Positions 26,598-34,756 of a stretch of 51,797 bases of DNA are shown one piece after another. Under the pieces are notes generated by a model. That model did no database searches. It worked only from the letters and a program-made list of their open reading frames with translations, and was not told the origin of the DNA. The stretch covers positions 1-51,797 of the forward strand of contig JAAZKX010000022.1 of assembly GCA_012799605.1 (NCBI GenBank), given 5' to 3'. The stretch is from Bacillota bacterium (GTDB lineage Bacteria > Bacillota > DTU030 > DUMP01). The position numbers and the translations under genes are program-made. Position 1 is the stretch's first letter. Each line of letters starts with the position of its first letter.

Positions 26598-27077
26598 ATG
26601 ACTAACATTCGACTTTACGGGGATCCGGTATTAAGACAACGGGCCCAGCCGGTTACCAAATTCAATTCTAATCTGCGGCAATTGTTGCAAGATATGGCCG
26701 GATCCATGTATAATGCTAGTGGTGTCGGATTAGCGGCCCCACAGATAGGCGAACTGCTTAGGGTAGTTATCATTGATATCGGTGAAGGGCTGCTGACGAT
26801 GGTCAATCCGGAGATAATAGCGGCAGAAGGTGAAGACATAGGTGTAGAAGGCTGCCTTAGCCTGCCAGGTATAATAGGCGATGTACCGCGCAGCAGCAAA
26901 ATCACCGTGCGCGCTTTTGATAAAGAAGGTCGCATCCAGCAGATCAGCGGGGAAGGACTTCTGGCCCGGGCGATCCAGCATGAACTGGATCATTTAGACG
27001 GTATTTTATTTATTGACCGGGCGCAAAATATCCGACCTTGCACAAATGAACAAGACAACGGGGAAGATGAAGGATGA
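26598..27077 (+). CDS. def: Peptide deformylase
   Basis: Def removes the formyl group from the N-terminal methionine of new proteins. The 159-aa enzyme has the three metal-site motifs: GVGLAAPQIG (42-51), EGCLSLP with the ligand Cys86, and QHELDHLDG with His128, Glu129 and His132. AAAGGAGAGG lies upstream of the ATG. It pairs with fmt, which adds the formyl group on the initiator tRNA. Confidence 0.97.
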   Translation: MTNIRLYGDPVLRQRAQPVTKFNSNLRQLLQDMAGSMYNASGVGLAAPQIGELLRVVIIDIGEGLLTMVNPEIIAAEGEDIGVEGCLSLPGIIGDVPRSSKITVRAFDKEGRIQQISGEGLLARAIQHELDHLDGILFIDRAQNIRPCTNEQDNGEDEG

Positions 27078-27081
27078 TAAA

Positions 27082-28005
27082 ATGCGAATAGTTTTTATGG
27101 GCACACCCCGATTTGCTGTTCCTACTCTGCAGAAGTTAGGCCCAGCGGTAGTGGGGGTAGTTACCCAACCTGACCGGCCCCGGGGCCGGGGATACCGGCT
27201 TCAGCCATCGGCTGTAAAACAGGCGGCAGCAGCGGCTGGAATCCCACTGCTACAGCCTCAGCAGGTGAATGACCAAACGGCCTTGGCCGAAATTACAAAT
27301 CTGTCACCGGACCTTATTGTTGTGGTGGCCTTTGGCCAAATCCTGTCAGCAAAGCTGTTAGCTTTGCCGCCGCTGGGCTGTATCAATTTGCACGCCTCCT
27401 TGTTGCCGCGTTGGCGCGGCGCCGCCCCCATCGAGCGGGCTATTATGAACGGCGATGCTGTTACCGGCGTTACGACTATGTATATGAGCACCGGACTGGA
27501 CACCGGGGATATAATTATGCAAGAAAAGGAAGAAATCAGACCTGATGATACGGCCGGTACTTTAGCTGTGCGGCTGGCACAAAAGGGAGCGCACCTGGTC
27601 CAAGATACAGTCAAAGCAATCGCTACCGGGACGGCGCCACGCCATCCGCAGGACGATGCTTTGGCCAGCTGGGCACCGCCGCTTGGCAAAAAAGACGAGA
27701 TTTTAAATTGGCGGCTGCCGGCCCGGCAAATAGCAGACCAAATACGGGCCCTAAATCCGGCACCGGGGGCAGTTACCTTTGTGGCCGAAAAACGGCTAAA
27801 AATTTGGCAGGCCAGGGTCATCGATGGCGGTTTATCTGGAGAGCCTGGGCAAGTATTGGAAATACGAACCGACGGTCTTGTAATAGCTTGTGGAGCCCAA
27901 GATGCGGTGCTAATTCACGAGGTTCAGCCTGCGGGCAAGCGGTCAATGCCGGCCCGAGCCTATGCCTGCGGTTATCATGTAAGGCCGGGTGATGTTTGGG
28001 GCTAA
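27082..28005 (+). CDS. fmt: Methionyl-tRNA formyltransferase
   Basis: Fmt formylates Met-tRNAfMet using 10-formyl-THF. The 307-aa protein begins MRIVFMGTPRFAVPTL and carries the catalytic loop LHASLLPRWRGAAPIERAI and DTGDII, followed by the C-terminal tRNA-binding OB domain. ATG 27082 has AAGGATGA just upstream and gives the family N terminus; the frame is open further back inside def without homology. Confidence 0.96.
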   Translation: MRIVFMGTPRFAVPTLQKLGPAVVGVVTQPDRPRGRGYRLQPSAVKQAAAAAGIPLLQPQQVNDQTALAEITNLSPDLIVVVAFGQILSAKLLALPPLGCINLHASLLPRWRGAAPIERAIMNGDAVTGVTTMYMSTGLDTGDIIMQEKEEIRPDDTAGTLAVRLAQKGAHLVQDTVKAIATGTAPRHPQDDALASWAPPLGKKDEILNWRLPARQIADQIRALNPAPGAVTFVAEKRLKIWQARVIDGGLSGEPGQVLEIRTDGLVIACGAQDAVLIHEVQPAGKRSMPARAYACGYHVRPGDVWG

Positions 28006-28019
28006 AGGGGGAACTTTCG

Positions 28020-28790
28020 GTGGCCAAGAAGAGACTGATTTTGGGGTTAGCCCTTTGTTTTTTGGTTTTGCTAGGTGCTTTGGCCGGCAGGCTGTGGTAT
28101 GTTTCTTTTTATGGCTTGGACAAATTGTCACGGTACATTTTTTTTTGCTTGGGTCTGACTTTTTTTCTGTTTGTACTTGTAGCTTTACTGGGTGTAGCTG
28201 GTGTGGTTCTGGTAATTTTATGCCATCGCCCGATTCCGGTTTTTGATGCCCCGATCAATATTCTTATTACCAAGTTGCTACCATTATCCATGTATGCGGG
28301 GCGCTTATTCCGTGTAGCCAAACAGAAATTAGAACGATCATTTATTGAAATTAACAATACCTTAGTTCGGGCCCGAAAAATTAAGGTTCCACCCGAACGG
28401 CTGCTTATCCTGGCCCCGCATTGTTTACAATATTCAGGCTGCGGGCTCAAAGTCACAGCTGATGTCAACAACTGCCGTTCCTGCGGCCAGTGCCAGATTA
28501 AGGACTTACTTTTGTTGGCCCGGGAGCTGAATGTGCAGCTTGCTGTTGTTACCGGCGGGACATTGGCCCGTAAGAAAGTACTAGAACTTAAACCGCAAGC
28601 TATCGTGGCCGTGGCTTGTGAACGGGATTTATCCAGCGGGCTACAAGATGTTTACCCACTGCCTGCTTTTGGCATATTGAACGAACGCCCCCATGGGCCC
28701 TGCGTGGATACTAAGGTAAGTTTGGAGCGCTTACGGGCTGCTGTACTTAGTTTTATCGAACCGGAGGCTGAAACCGCGGGGGTGAATTGA
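28020..28790 (+). CDS. DUF116 domain-containing membrane protein
   Basis: A 256-aa protein of the DUF116 family. Two hydrophobic segments (about 7-22 and 36-62) anchor it in the membrane. The C-terminal domain is cytoplasmic and cysteine-rich: APHCLQYSGCGLKVT, NNCRSCGQCQIKDL, AVACERDL and HGPCVDTK. The Cys pattern suggests bound metal or an iron-sulfur cluster, which is inference. GTG 28020 has AAAGGGGGA eight bases before it. DUF116 genes commonly sit between fmt and rsmB in Clostridia, but the function is unknown. Confidence 0.8.
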   Translation: MAKKRLILGLALCFLVLLGALAGRLWYVSFYGLDKLSRYIFFCLGLTFFLFVLVALLGVAGVVLVILCHRPIPVFDAPINILITKLLPLSMYAGRLFRVAKQKLERSFIEINNTLVRARKIKVPPERLLILAPHCLQYSGCGLKVTADVNNCRSCGQCQIKDLLLLARELNVQLAVVTGGTLARKKVLELKPQAIVAVACERDLSSGLQDVYPLPAFGILNERPHGPCVDTKVSLERLRAAVLSFIEPEAETAGVN

Positions 28791-29453
28791 TTGCTCTTAA
28801 TTATGATTTTGTTAGCGCTGTTTTTCCCTTGGGTACTGTTCCCGCTGCTATTGATTTTTCTTTTTAATTTGTTGCTGATCCCTTTTGGTTTTACCATCCG
28901 ATCAATGTTGAACCTGCTGATGGTCCCGGGGCAATTAGTGCGTGTGGCTTTTAATCGCAACCTCAGAAGGAACCATGCGCTTGAGCATGCTACTATAAAC
29001 GTTATCGAAGAAAGGTTTGGGCCCCAGCAGCTATCCGGATATGCGGCTGAAGATGGGTTTTATATACTAGGGGTGGTGGATCCTGCTATGATAGACGCGG
29101 CGGCCCGAGCAGGGCATGGTCGCTTATTAGCCGGAGAGCGGGAATTAGCAATTCACCGCCGTTGCGGTACTACTATTGCGGCTGCTAATTTAATTTCCTC
29201 AGCAGCTTTTTTGGTCTTGCTTTGGGCTACGCGCCATTTTACCTTTTTGAATGTTATCCTTGCTTTGGCGATAGCCAATTTGACTGGGCCGCTATTGGGT
29301 AAGATCCTACAAAAATATGTTACGACATCATGGGATGTGCGGGACCGGGAAATTGATCGGGTTGAATACAGATGGAGGCAACCAACATTTATTTTTGGTG
29401 GCTTAGGAACGGCTCGCCAGCAGGTTTTTGTTCGGACTACCCGTTTATACTAG
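28791..29453 (+). CDS. DUF6391-type membrane protein with HxxEH motif
   Basis: A 220-aa membrane protein. It has two hydrophobic N-terminal stretches (1-30 and about 33-53), the conserved RRNHALEHATINV (H62, E65, H66), a polar middle, and two further membrane segments near 135-175. HALEH fits the inverted zinc-binding pattern HxxEH, though nothing else proves a protease. A further His-rich stretch is AGERELAIHRRCGT. It starts at TTG 28791 with GGGGGTGA five bases upstream, directly at the end of the DUF116 gene, suggesting a functional pair. Confidence 0.65.
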   Translation: MLLIMILLALFFPWVLFPLLLIFLFNLLLIPFGFTIRSMLNLLMVPGQLVRVAFNRNLRRNHALEHATINVIEERFGPQQLSGYAAEDGFYILGVVDPAMIDAAARAGHGRLLAGERELAIHRRCGTTIAAANLISSAAFLVLLWATRHFTFLNVILALAIANLTGPLLGKILQKYVTTSWDVRDREIDRVEYRWRQPTFIFGGLGTARQQVFVRTTRLY

Positions 29454-29493
29454 TTGTAACTGATAAATTGAACGTTATTGAGGATGATGATCT

Positions 29494-30867
29494 GTGTCAG
29501 CCGATAAAACTGCCCGTGATGTAGCTTTTGAAGTGCTGCTGCGGGTAGATTTGAGCAAATCATATGCTAATTTGCTTTTACCGCCGGCTTTGGCCCAAAG
29601 TGGACTAAATTCTCGTGATCGGGCTTTGGCCACCGAATTAGTATATGGAACAGTACGTACAGTAGGAACTTTAGACTGGGCGCTGCGGGAGCGTAGCAAC
29701 ATAGCCTTAGCTAAACTGGATCCGAAGGTTCGTACGCTCCTTAGACTGGGAGCCTACCAGCTTTTATATACCCGGATACCCCCTGCGGCAGCTTGCTTTG
29801 AAACCGTACAGCAAACAAAAAAAGTTTGCCACCGGGGAAGCGTCCGCTATGTTAACGCTGTACTTCGGCGCTTGGCCCGGGAGCGGCTACAGCTAGAATT
29901 TCCTGATCCGCATAAAGAACCGGTACGCCATCTAGCCCTGAAGCACTTTCATCCAGAATGGCTAGTTCAAAGATGGCTAGAACGGCTGGGGTTTGAAGAT
30001 ACCCTAGCCCTTTGCCGGGCAAACAATTTAATCCCGCCTCTTTGCTTGCGGGCTAACTTTACCTTAACTACCAGGGAGGAACTCAAGGCGCTGTTTGTAC
30101 AAAAAGGCTACACGCCACGAGTGGCCGAAATTGTGCCTGAAGCACTGTATCTGGAAGGGGCCGGCAGTGTAACTGCCTTGCCGGGTTTTGAGGCCGGATT
30201 ATTTACGGTGCAGGATGAAAGTTCAATGCTGGCCACATATGCTCTTGCGCCGCAGCCCGGAGAGCGATTATTGGACGCTTGTGCCGGCCCAGGTGGTAAA
30301 ACCACCCACTTGGCCGAATTTACTCGAGCTGAGAGCCAGATCTTGGCTGTGGATATACATCCCCATAAGGCCGCTCTTATTCGGGAACAGTCAGCCCGGC
30401 TGGGCCTTGATTGTATCGAGGTTAAGACCGCTGATGCCCGGCGGCTGCCCGCAGATTTCAACCAAAAATTTGATAGGGTATTAGTTGATGCACCTTGTTC
30501 CGGAACTGGGGTACTGCGGCGAAGGCCGGATTTGCGCTGGCGCAAGACCCCTCGGGAGCTGATCCACCTGCCTCAAATGCAATTGGAAATCTTACTGGGG
30601 GCTAGTGAAGCCCTGGCCGCTGGTGGAACCTTAGTGTATAGTACCTGTAGTTTGGAGCCGGAAGAGAATATGGAGGTCGTTACCGCGTTCTTAAACCTCC
30701 GACCGGAATTTAACCCGCTGGATCTTAGGCCCCGGTTAGAACAGCTAATTTACGATCCTACGCTGAAGCATGGTTTTCTTCAGGTATATCCGCATAGACA
30801 TAACATGGATGGGTTTTTTCTAGCGGCCTTGAAAAGGCATTCAGGGAAGGAGCAGGGACGTGACTAA
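29494..30867 (+). CDS. rsmB: 16S rRNA (cytosine(967)-C(5))-methyltransferase RsmB
   Basis: RsmB (Sun/Fmu) methylates C967 of 16S rRNA with SAM. The 457-aa protein has an N-terminal NusB-like RNA-binding domain (ARDVAFEVLLRVD, RDRALATELVYGTVR) and a C-terminal methyltransferase domain with the SAM loop DACAGPGGKT from residue 261. The two catalytic cysteines are Cys335 in DAPCSGTG and Cys385 in YSTCSLEPEEN. GTG 29494 is preceded by GAGGATGA. It overlaps rlmN by eight bases. Confidence 0.96.
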   Translation: MSADKTARDVAFEVLLRVDLSKSYANLLLPPALAQSGLNSRDRALATELVYGTVRTVGTLDWALRERSNIALAKLDPKVRTLLRLGAYQLLYTRIPPAAACFETVQQTKKVCHRGSVRYVNAVLRRLARERLQLEFPDPHKEPVRHLALKHFHPEWLVQRWLERLGFEDTLALCRANNLIPPLCLRANFTLTTREELKALFVQKGYTPRVAEIVPEALYLEGAGSVTALPGFEAGLFTVQDESSMLATYALAPQPGERLLDACAGPGGKTTHLAEFTRAESQILAVDIHPHKAALIREQSARLGLDCIEVKTADARRLPADFNQKFDRVLVDAPCSGTGVLRRRPDLRWRKTPRELIHLPQMQLEILLGASEALAAGGTLVYSTCSLEPEENMEVVTAFLNLRPEFNPLDLRPRLEQLIYDPTLKHGFLQVYPHRHNMDGFFLAALKRHSGKEQGRD

Positions 30868-31909
30868 GCTGAATCTATGGGGGCTTTGCCGCCACGAATT
30901 CCATGATCTAATGCGCTCCTGGGGGCAAGCGGATTACCGAGCCGACCAAATTTTCCAGTGGCTGTATAAACGGCTAGTTTTGTCACCGGCCGAGATGACT
31001 AACCTCCCGGTCCAGCTACGGAAACGCCTGTCCGAGGAGACTTCCTTGAACTACCCTGCTTTAGGACAACGTTATTATTCCCCGGCTGCTAACGCGGTTA
31101 AACTGTTGTTCACATTACCTGACAGACAATCCGTGGAAGGAGTACTGCTTAAATACCGCAGCTGGTTTAGCGCCTGCGTTTCATCCCAGGCTGGCTGCCG
31201 CATGGGTTGTGCGTTTTGCGCCTCGACTATTGGAGGCTTGGACCGCAATCTGACTGTAGCCGAAATAACCGGACAACTGGTGCATTTGGCCCGGGAAGCC
31301 AACCAGCTAGGGGGTGATGTACGAGGCTTGGTCCTGATGGGCATAGGAGAACCTTTGGATAACTACGAAAATGTGCTAAAGTTTTTAAACCTAATCACTG
31401 ACCCCGATGGCTTTGATATCAGTTACCGCCGGATCACTCTTTCTACCTGTGGGTTAGTGCCGGGAATTCTGCGCTTAGCCCGTGAAAAACTGCCTTTGAC
31501 ATTAGCGGTATCTTTACATGCGCCTACCGATGATCTTAGGAATAAACTGGTGCCGGTCAATAAGGCTTACCCGCTGAGCGAGCTGATGGCTGCTTGCCGT
31601 GAGTATACTAAACTTACCGGAAGGCGGCTGACCTTTGAATATGTGTTGCTGGGCCAAGTAAATGATTCGCTTGCCCAAGCCCACCAGTTAGCCGATCTGG
31701 TTGGAAGACTGCCTAGCCATGTTAACTTGATCCCTTTTAATCCGGTAACAGGCAGTAACTTTGATCCTCCCGAGCCCGGGCGGGTAAAAGCTTTCTACGC
31801 TGCACTCCGGGCCTGTGGCATTTCGGCAACTGTTCGCCGCGAACTAGGCCAGGACATAGGGGCCGCTTGCGGGCAGCTGAGGCGGCGGGAACTTGAAAAC
31901 AGGATGTGA
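30860..31909 (+). CDS. rlmN: 23S rRNA (adenine(2503)-C(2))-methyltransferase RlmN
   Basis: RlmN is a radical SAM enzyme that methylates A2503 of 23S rRNA and A37 of some tRNAs. The 349-aa protein has the CxxxCxxC cluster motif (Cys113, Cys117, Cys120 in GCRMGCAFCAS) and the conserved C-terminal catalytic cysteine Cys337 (GAACGQL). GIGEPLDNYENVLKF and LSLHAPTDDLRN-type motifs are present. GTG start 30860 lies inside rsmB behind AAGGAGCAGGGA. Confidence 0.97.
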   Translation: MTKLNLWGLCRHEFHDLMRSWGQADYRADQIFQWLYKRLVLSPAEMTNLPVQLRKRLSEETSLNYPALGQRYYSPAANAVKLLFTLPDRQSVEGVLLKYRSWFSACVSSQAGCRMGCAFCASTIGGLDRNLTVAEITGQLVHLAREANQLGGDVRGLVLMGIGEPLDNYENVLKFLNLITDPDGFDISYRRITLSTCGLVPGILRLAREKLPLTLAVSLHAPTDDLRNKLVPVNKAYPLSELMAACREYTKLTGRRLTFEYVLLGQVNDSLAQAHQLADLVGRLPSHVNLIPFNPVTGSNFDPPEPGRVKAFYAALRACGISATVRRELGQDIGAACGQLRRRELENRM

Positions 31910-31914
31910 CAGTA

Positions 31915-32607
31915 GTGATTGGTTTATGGAGGTCACTAATTAATAAGATTCATCCTGGTAGCCAGCAAAAAAACAGCCTGTCTGATAATATCTGGCTCCA
32001 TTTGGTGGCGTTTGTTGAAGAGTGTGGCAAAAAAACGACTTCACGCCCCAGCTTATATAAGATAACTGTTCCAAGCGAGACCTTGCACCAACTGGGTTCG
32101 CAAGTTGCTGATCTGGAGAAGGATTTGGCAGCCAGACTAACGGCGGAAGCGCGCATTAGAGGCTATCCTGCTGGCGAAGTTAGGCTAAAAATTACCGGCG
32201 GATCTGTTAACAGCATCCAAGTTGGGGTTGCTAGCAGTTTGGAGATAGCCGCAGAAGTGGACAATGAAACTACTGCCGTATACCAGCTTACGAAGCGTTG
32301 CCAACGAGCACCTTTACCACGACGTCAACTGATCGTACTAGCCGGCCCCCAACGAGGAACCATATTCGCCTTGTGGGAACCGAAGATATTAGTCGGGCGC
32401 AGCGAAACAAATCATGTTGTGCTTTATGATGAAGGGGTATCTAGAGTACATCTTAGGCTTGTTTGGGCGGGCAACGAAGATCTGTTGGAAGATCTAGGCA
32501 GTCTCAATGGCACTTGGCTAAATGGGCGTTTAATACGTGAACAAAAGCCGCTCCGGGTTGGAGATAAGATAACACTAGGGTCCACTGTTTTGGAGTACCG
32601 GGGGTGA
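31915..32607 (+). CDS. FHA domain protein with DUF3662 N-terminal domain (FhaA-like)
   Basis: A 230-aa protein resembling actinobacterial FhaA. Residues about 1-120 form the DUF3662 domain, and residues about 140-230 form an FHA phosphothreonine-binding domain (LVGRSETNHVVL, GVSRVHLRL, LEDLGSLNGTWLNG, LRVGDKITLGSTVLEY). FhaA binds phosphorylated partners of PknB and regulates wall synthesis in mycobacteria. The neighbours here (PP2C, SEDS, PBP, PASTA kinase) support the same pathway. GTG 31915 has AGGA ten bases upstream; GTG 31906 overlapping the rlmN stop is an alternative. Confidence 0.85.
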   Translation: MIGLWRSLINKIHPGSQQKNSLSDNIWLHLVAFVEECGKKTTSRPSLYKITVPSETLHQLGSQVADLEKDLAARLTAEARIRGYPAGEVRLKITGGSVNSIQVGVASSLEIAAEVDNETTAVYQLTKRCQRAPLPRRQLIVLAGPQRGTIFALWEPKILVGRSETNHVVLYDEGVSRVHLRLVWAGNEDLLEDLGSLNGTWLNGRLIREQKPLRVGDKITLGSTVLEYRG

Positions 32608-32611
32608 AGCT

Positions 32612-32764
32612 ATGGATATCATTCGGTTGATAGTCCAAATCGTGTTCGTTAGTTTTTTCTATTGGTTTATCTTTTCCGTGGTGCGCGCATTGGAACGTGA
32701 CCTCGGACGCCCGGAAGATAAAGCTGCGGGTGGATATAAAGCCCCGGTTTCGGGGGGTGACTAA
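32612..32764 (+). CDS. Small single-pass membrane protein (50 aa), FhaB-like N-terminal stub
   Basis: An ATG at 32612 with GGGGTGAAG just upstream opens a 50-codon frame ending two bases before the PP2C start. Residues 4-24 (IRLIVQIVFVSFFYWFIFSV) form one membrane helix followed by VVRALERDLG and a polar tail. In related genomes the slot after FhaA often holds FhaB, which has such a helix followed by an FHA domain; here the frame stops before any FHA domain. It could be a shortened FhaB or a small membrane peptide of its own. Translational coupling to its neighbours is likely. Confidence 0.6.
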   Translation: MDIIRLIVQIVFVSFFYWFIFSVVRALERDLGRPEDKAAGGYKAPVSGGD

Positions 32765-32765
32765 A

Positions 32766-33497
32766 GTGTCGCTTGGTTGGGCCCGGACAGATACAGGCAA
32801 AATTAGGCTCGATAATGAGGATGCATTTTGGTTCGGCGGGGAGAAGGATTGGTACCTGGCTCTGGTAGCTGATGGAATGGGCGGACATCAGGCCGGGCAT
32901 ATAGCCAGCCAACTGGCCACCGGTATAATTCGATCGCATGTCAAAGCCCGCTTGAAAAACAAAGCTGCGGCTGCCGGGGTTCTTCAGGAAGCGGTGCAAA
33001 ATGCTAATAGCGAAATATTTGTCCACGCCCAAAACGACCGAGGTTTATCAGGAATGGGCACTACAGTTACAGCCCTGTTTCTCCACGGTGGAATTGCCGA
33101 AATTGCCCATGTTGGGGACAGCCGGGCTTATTTGTTCCGCCAAAAAAAACTGCGACAGTTAACCAATGATCATTCTTTAGTTCAAGAATTAGTCGATGCC
33201 GGATCTATATCACCGGCACAGGCTAGACGGCACCCCCAACGGCACCTATTAACCAGAGTTTTGGGTACGTCTGCTTCCATTTCTGTTGATAAAATATGCT
33301 CACGGATACAACCCGGAGATTTGTTCTTACTTTGTACGGATGGTCTTACCGGTGAGCTAACCGATGATAAGATCGAAACAGTACTCAGATCTTACCGGCC
33401 AGCAACGGCGGTTGAACAGCTGGTCAGGCAAGCCTTAAGGATGGGCGGTCATGATAATATTACTGCCTTGTTAGTACAAGTAGGTGATAAGCTGTGA
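32766..33497 (+). CDS. prpC: PP2C-family Ser/Thr protein phosphatase (Stp/PrpC)
   Basis: This 243-aa metal-dependent phosphatase reverses phosphorylation by the PASTA kinase encoded downstream. Metal-binding motifs are RLDNEDAF (from residue 15), VADGMGGHQAG (Asp36, Gly37), HVGDSRAY, LCTDGLTGEL and GGHDNITALLV. It is soluble. GTG 32766 is preceded by GGGGGGTGA five bases before; a longer open frame from 32697 lies across the small ORF and is rejected. Its end overlaps the SEDS gene by four bases. Confidence 0.94.
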   Translation: MSLGWARTDTGKIRLDNEDAFWFGGEKDWYLALVADGMGGHQAGHIASQLATGIIRSHVKARLKNKAAAAGVLQEAVQNANSEIFVHAQNDRGLSGMGTTVTALFLHGGIAEIAHVGDSRAYLFRQKKLRQLTNDHSLVQELVDAGSISPAQARRHPQRHLLTRVLGTSASISVDKICSRIQPGDLFLLCTDGLTGELTDDKIETVLRSYRPATAVEQLVRQALRMGGHDNITALLVQVGDKL

Positions 33498-34756
33498 CCC
33501 AAAGCCGGCGGCTAGAGGGCTCGTTGCTGTTTAAGGCGTTTATATTAGGCTGGCTTTCATTTTTCCTATCCTGGGTAGCAGCGCCGGTATGGGAACCGCA
33601 GGCTTTGGCTTACCCGGTTGTGGTCTCAGCAGCGCTGCTTGCGGTCCACCTTTGCTTAAAAAAAGTGGGATCGGTTGCTGATCAATTGCTCCTGCCTTTG
33701 ACTGCTGTGCCGCTTTTTTTAAGTGTAGCCATCTTGTACCGTCTAGAAAGGTCGAAGGCGTTTTGGCAGGTAATTTGGATCCTTTTGGGCTTAGCAGTGC
33801 TGCTCGTGTTTCAATTCATTCCCAATATAAGAAAATGGCGCTCTTATTGGGCTTTGCTGCTGCTGTTGGGCCTGGTTTGGCTAGCAAGTACCCTTATCTG
33901 GGGAGTAGAAGTACACGGCTCTAAAGTATGGCTCGAGCTCGGACCGGTGAGGCTACAACCGAGCGAACCGGCAAAAATTTTATTTGCCCTGGCTCTGGCA
34001 GGATATTTAAGCAACCGGAAAGAGTTGCTTTATGTTCGCTATTGGCGCTTGGGGAGGCTTAAACTTCCCCACCTCGTGTATATTGGACCCTTGGTTGTAG
34101 TGCTTATTCTTACTTTATTGCTGACGGTAATCCAACGCGATTTAGGTACAGGACTGCTTTTGTTTGGGGTTTTTATCTGTGAGTTATATGTGGCGGCCCC
34201 GCGCTGGGACTATTTGGCCCTAGGGTTAGGCTTTTTAGGTGCTAGCAGCATAATTGGCTACCGCTTGTTCCATCATGTGCGGGTTCGATTTGACATTTGG
34301 CTCTCGCCCTGGGAATATGCTCATGGCCAGGGCTATCAGCTAGTACAGTCCTTATTAGCAACCAGCGCCGGAGGTCTTTTTGGGGCTGGTTTAGGGCGCG
34401 GATGGCCACAGTTAATTCCGGCCGTTGCGACCGATCTTACTTTTGTGGCTTGGTCCGAAGAGACCGGGTTAGCCGGTGCGATTGCCCTGATCCTAGTTTA
34501 TATGTTGCTTATAGAGCGGGGGCTCAAAGCAGCCGCAAGTAGCGATGATGACTTCTTATGTTTGGCTGGGGTGGGAATATCAAGTTTGTTTGCGCTCCAA
34601 TCTATAGTCATCATCGGCGGCGCGCTCCGCCTGCTTCCTTTGACGGGCGTAACATTGCCGCTGTTTAACTACGGCGGTAGTTCGTTAGTCAGCTCGCTCG
34701 CTGCTATTGGCTTTTTATTACGTTTATCGGATGAGGGAAGACCTGATGCGGGCTAA
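33494..34756 (+). CDS. SEDS family peptidoglycan glycosyltransferase (FtsW/RodA/SpoVE type)
   Basis: A 420-aa polytopic membrane protein that polymerises glycan strands from lipid II with its partner class B PBP. About ten helices are visible. Family motifs are GSKVWLELGPVRLQPSEPAK (the conserved loop before helix 4), VIQRDLGTGLLLF, WDYLALG and FNYGGSSLVSSLAAIG. The PBP gene overlaps its 3' end, so this is a cognate SEDS-PBP pair, in the place of RodA-PbpA in the actinobacterial PknB operon. I do not assign ftsW or rodA. Confidence 0.92.
   Translation: MTQSRRLEGSLLFKAFILGWLSFFLSWVAAPVWEPQALAYPVVVSAALLAVHLCLKKVGSVADQLLLPLTAVPLFLSVAILYRLERSKAFWQVIWILLGLAVLLVFQFIPNIRKWRSYWALLLLLGLVWLASTLIWGVEVHGSKVWLELGPVRLQPSEPAKILFALALAGYLSNRKELLYVRYWRLGRLKLPHLVYIGPLVVVLILTLLLTVIQRDLGTGLLLFGVFICELYVAAPRWDYLALGLGFLGASSIIGYRLFHHVRVRFDIWLSPWEYAHGQGYQLVQSLLATSAGGLFGAGLGRGWPQLIPAVATDLTFVAWSEETGLAGAIALILVYMLLIERGLKAAASSDDDFLCLAGVGISSLFALQSIVIIGGALRLLPLTGVTLPLFNYGGSSLVSSLAAIGFLLRLSDEGRPDAG

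Noticed and set aside
27258-27821. 187-codon minus-strand frame inside fmt
   Set aside because: Antisense shadow of a conserved gene with biased Ser/Arg composition.
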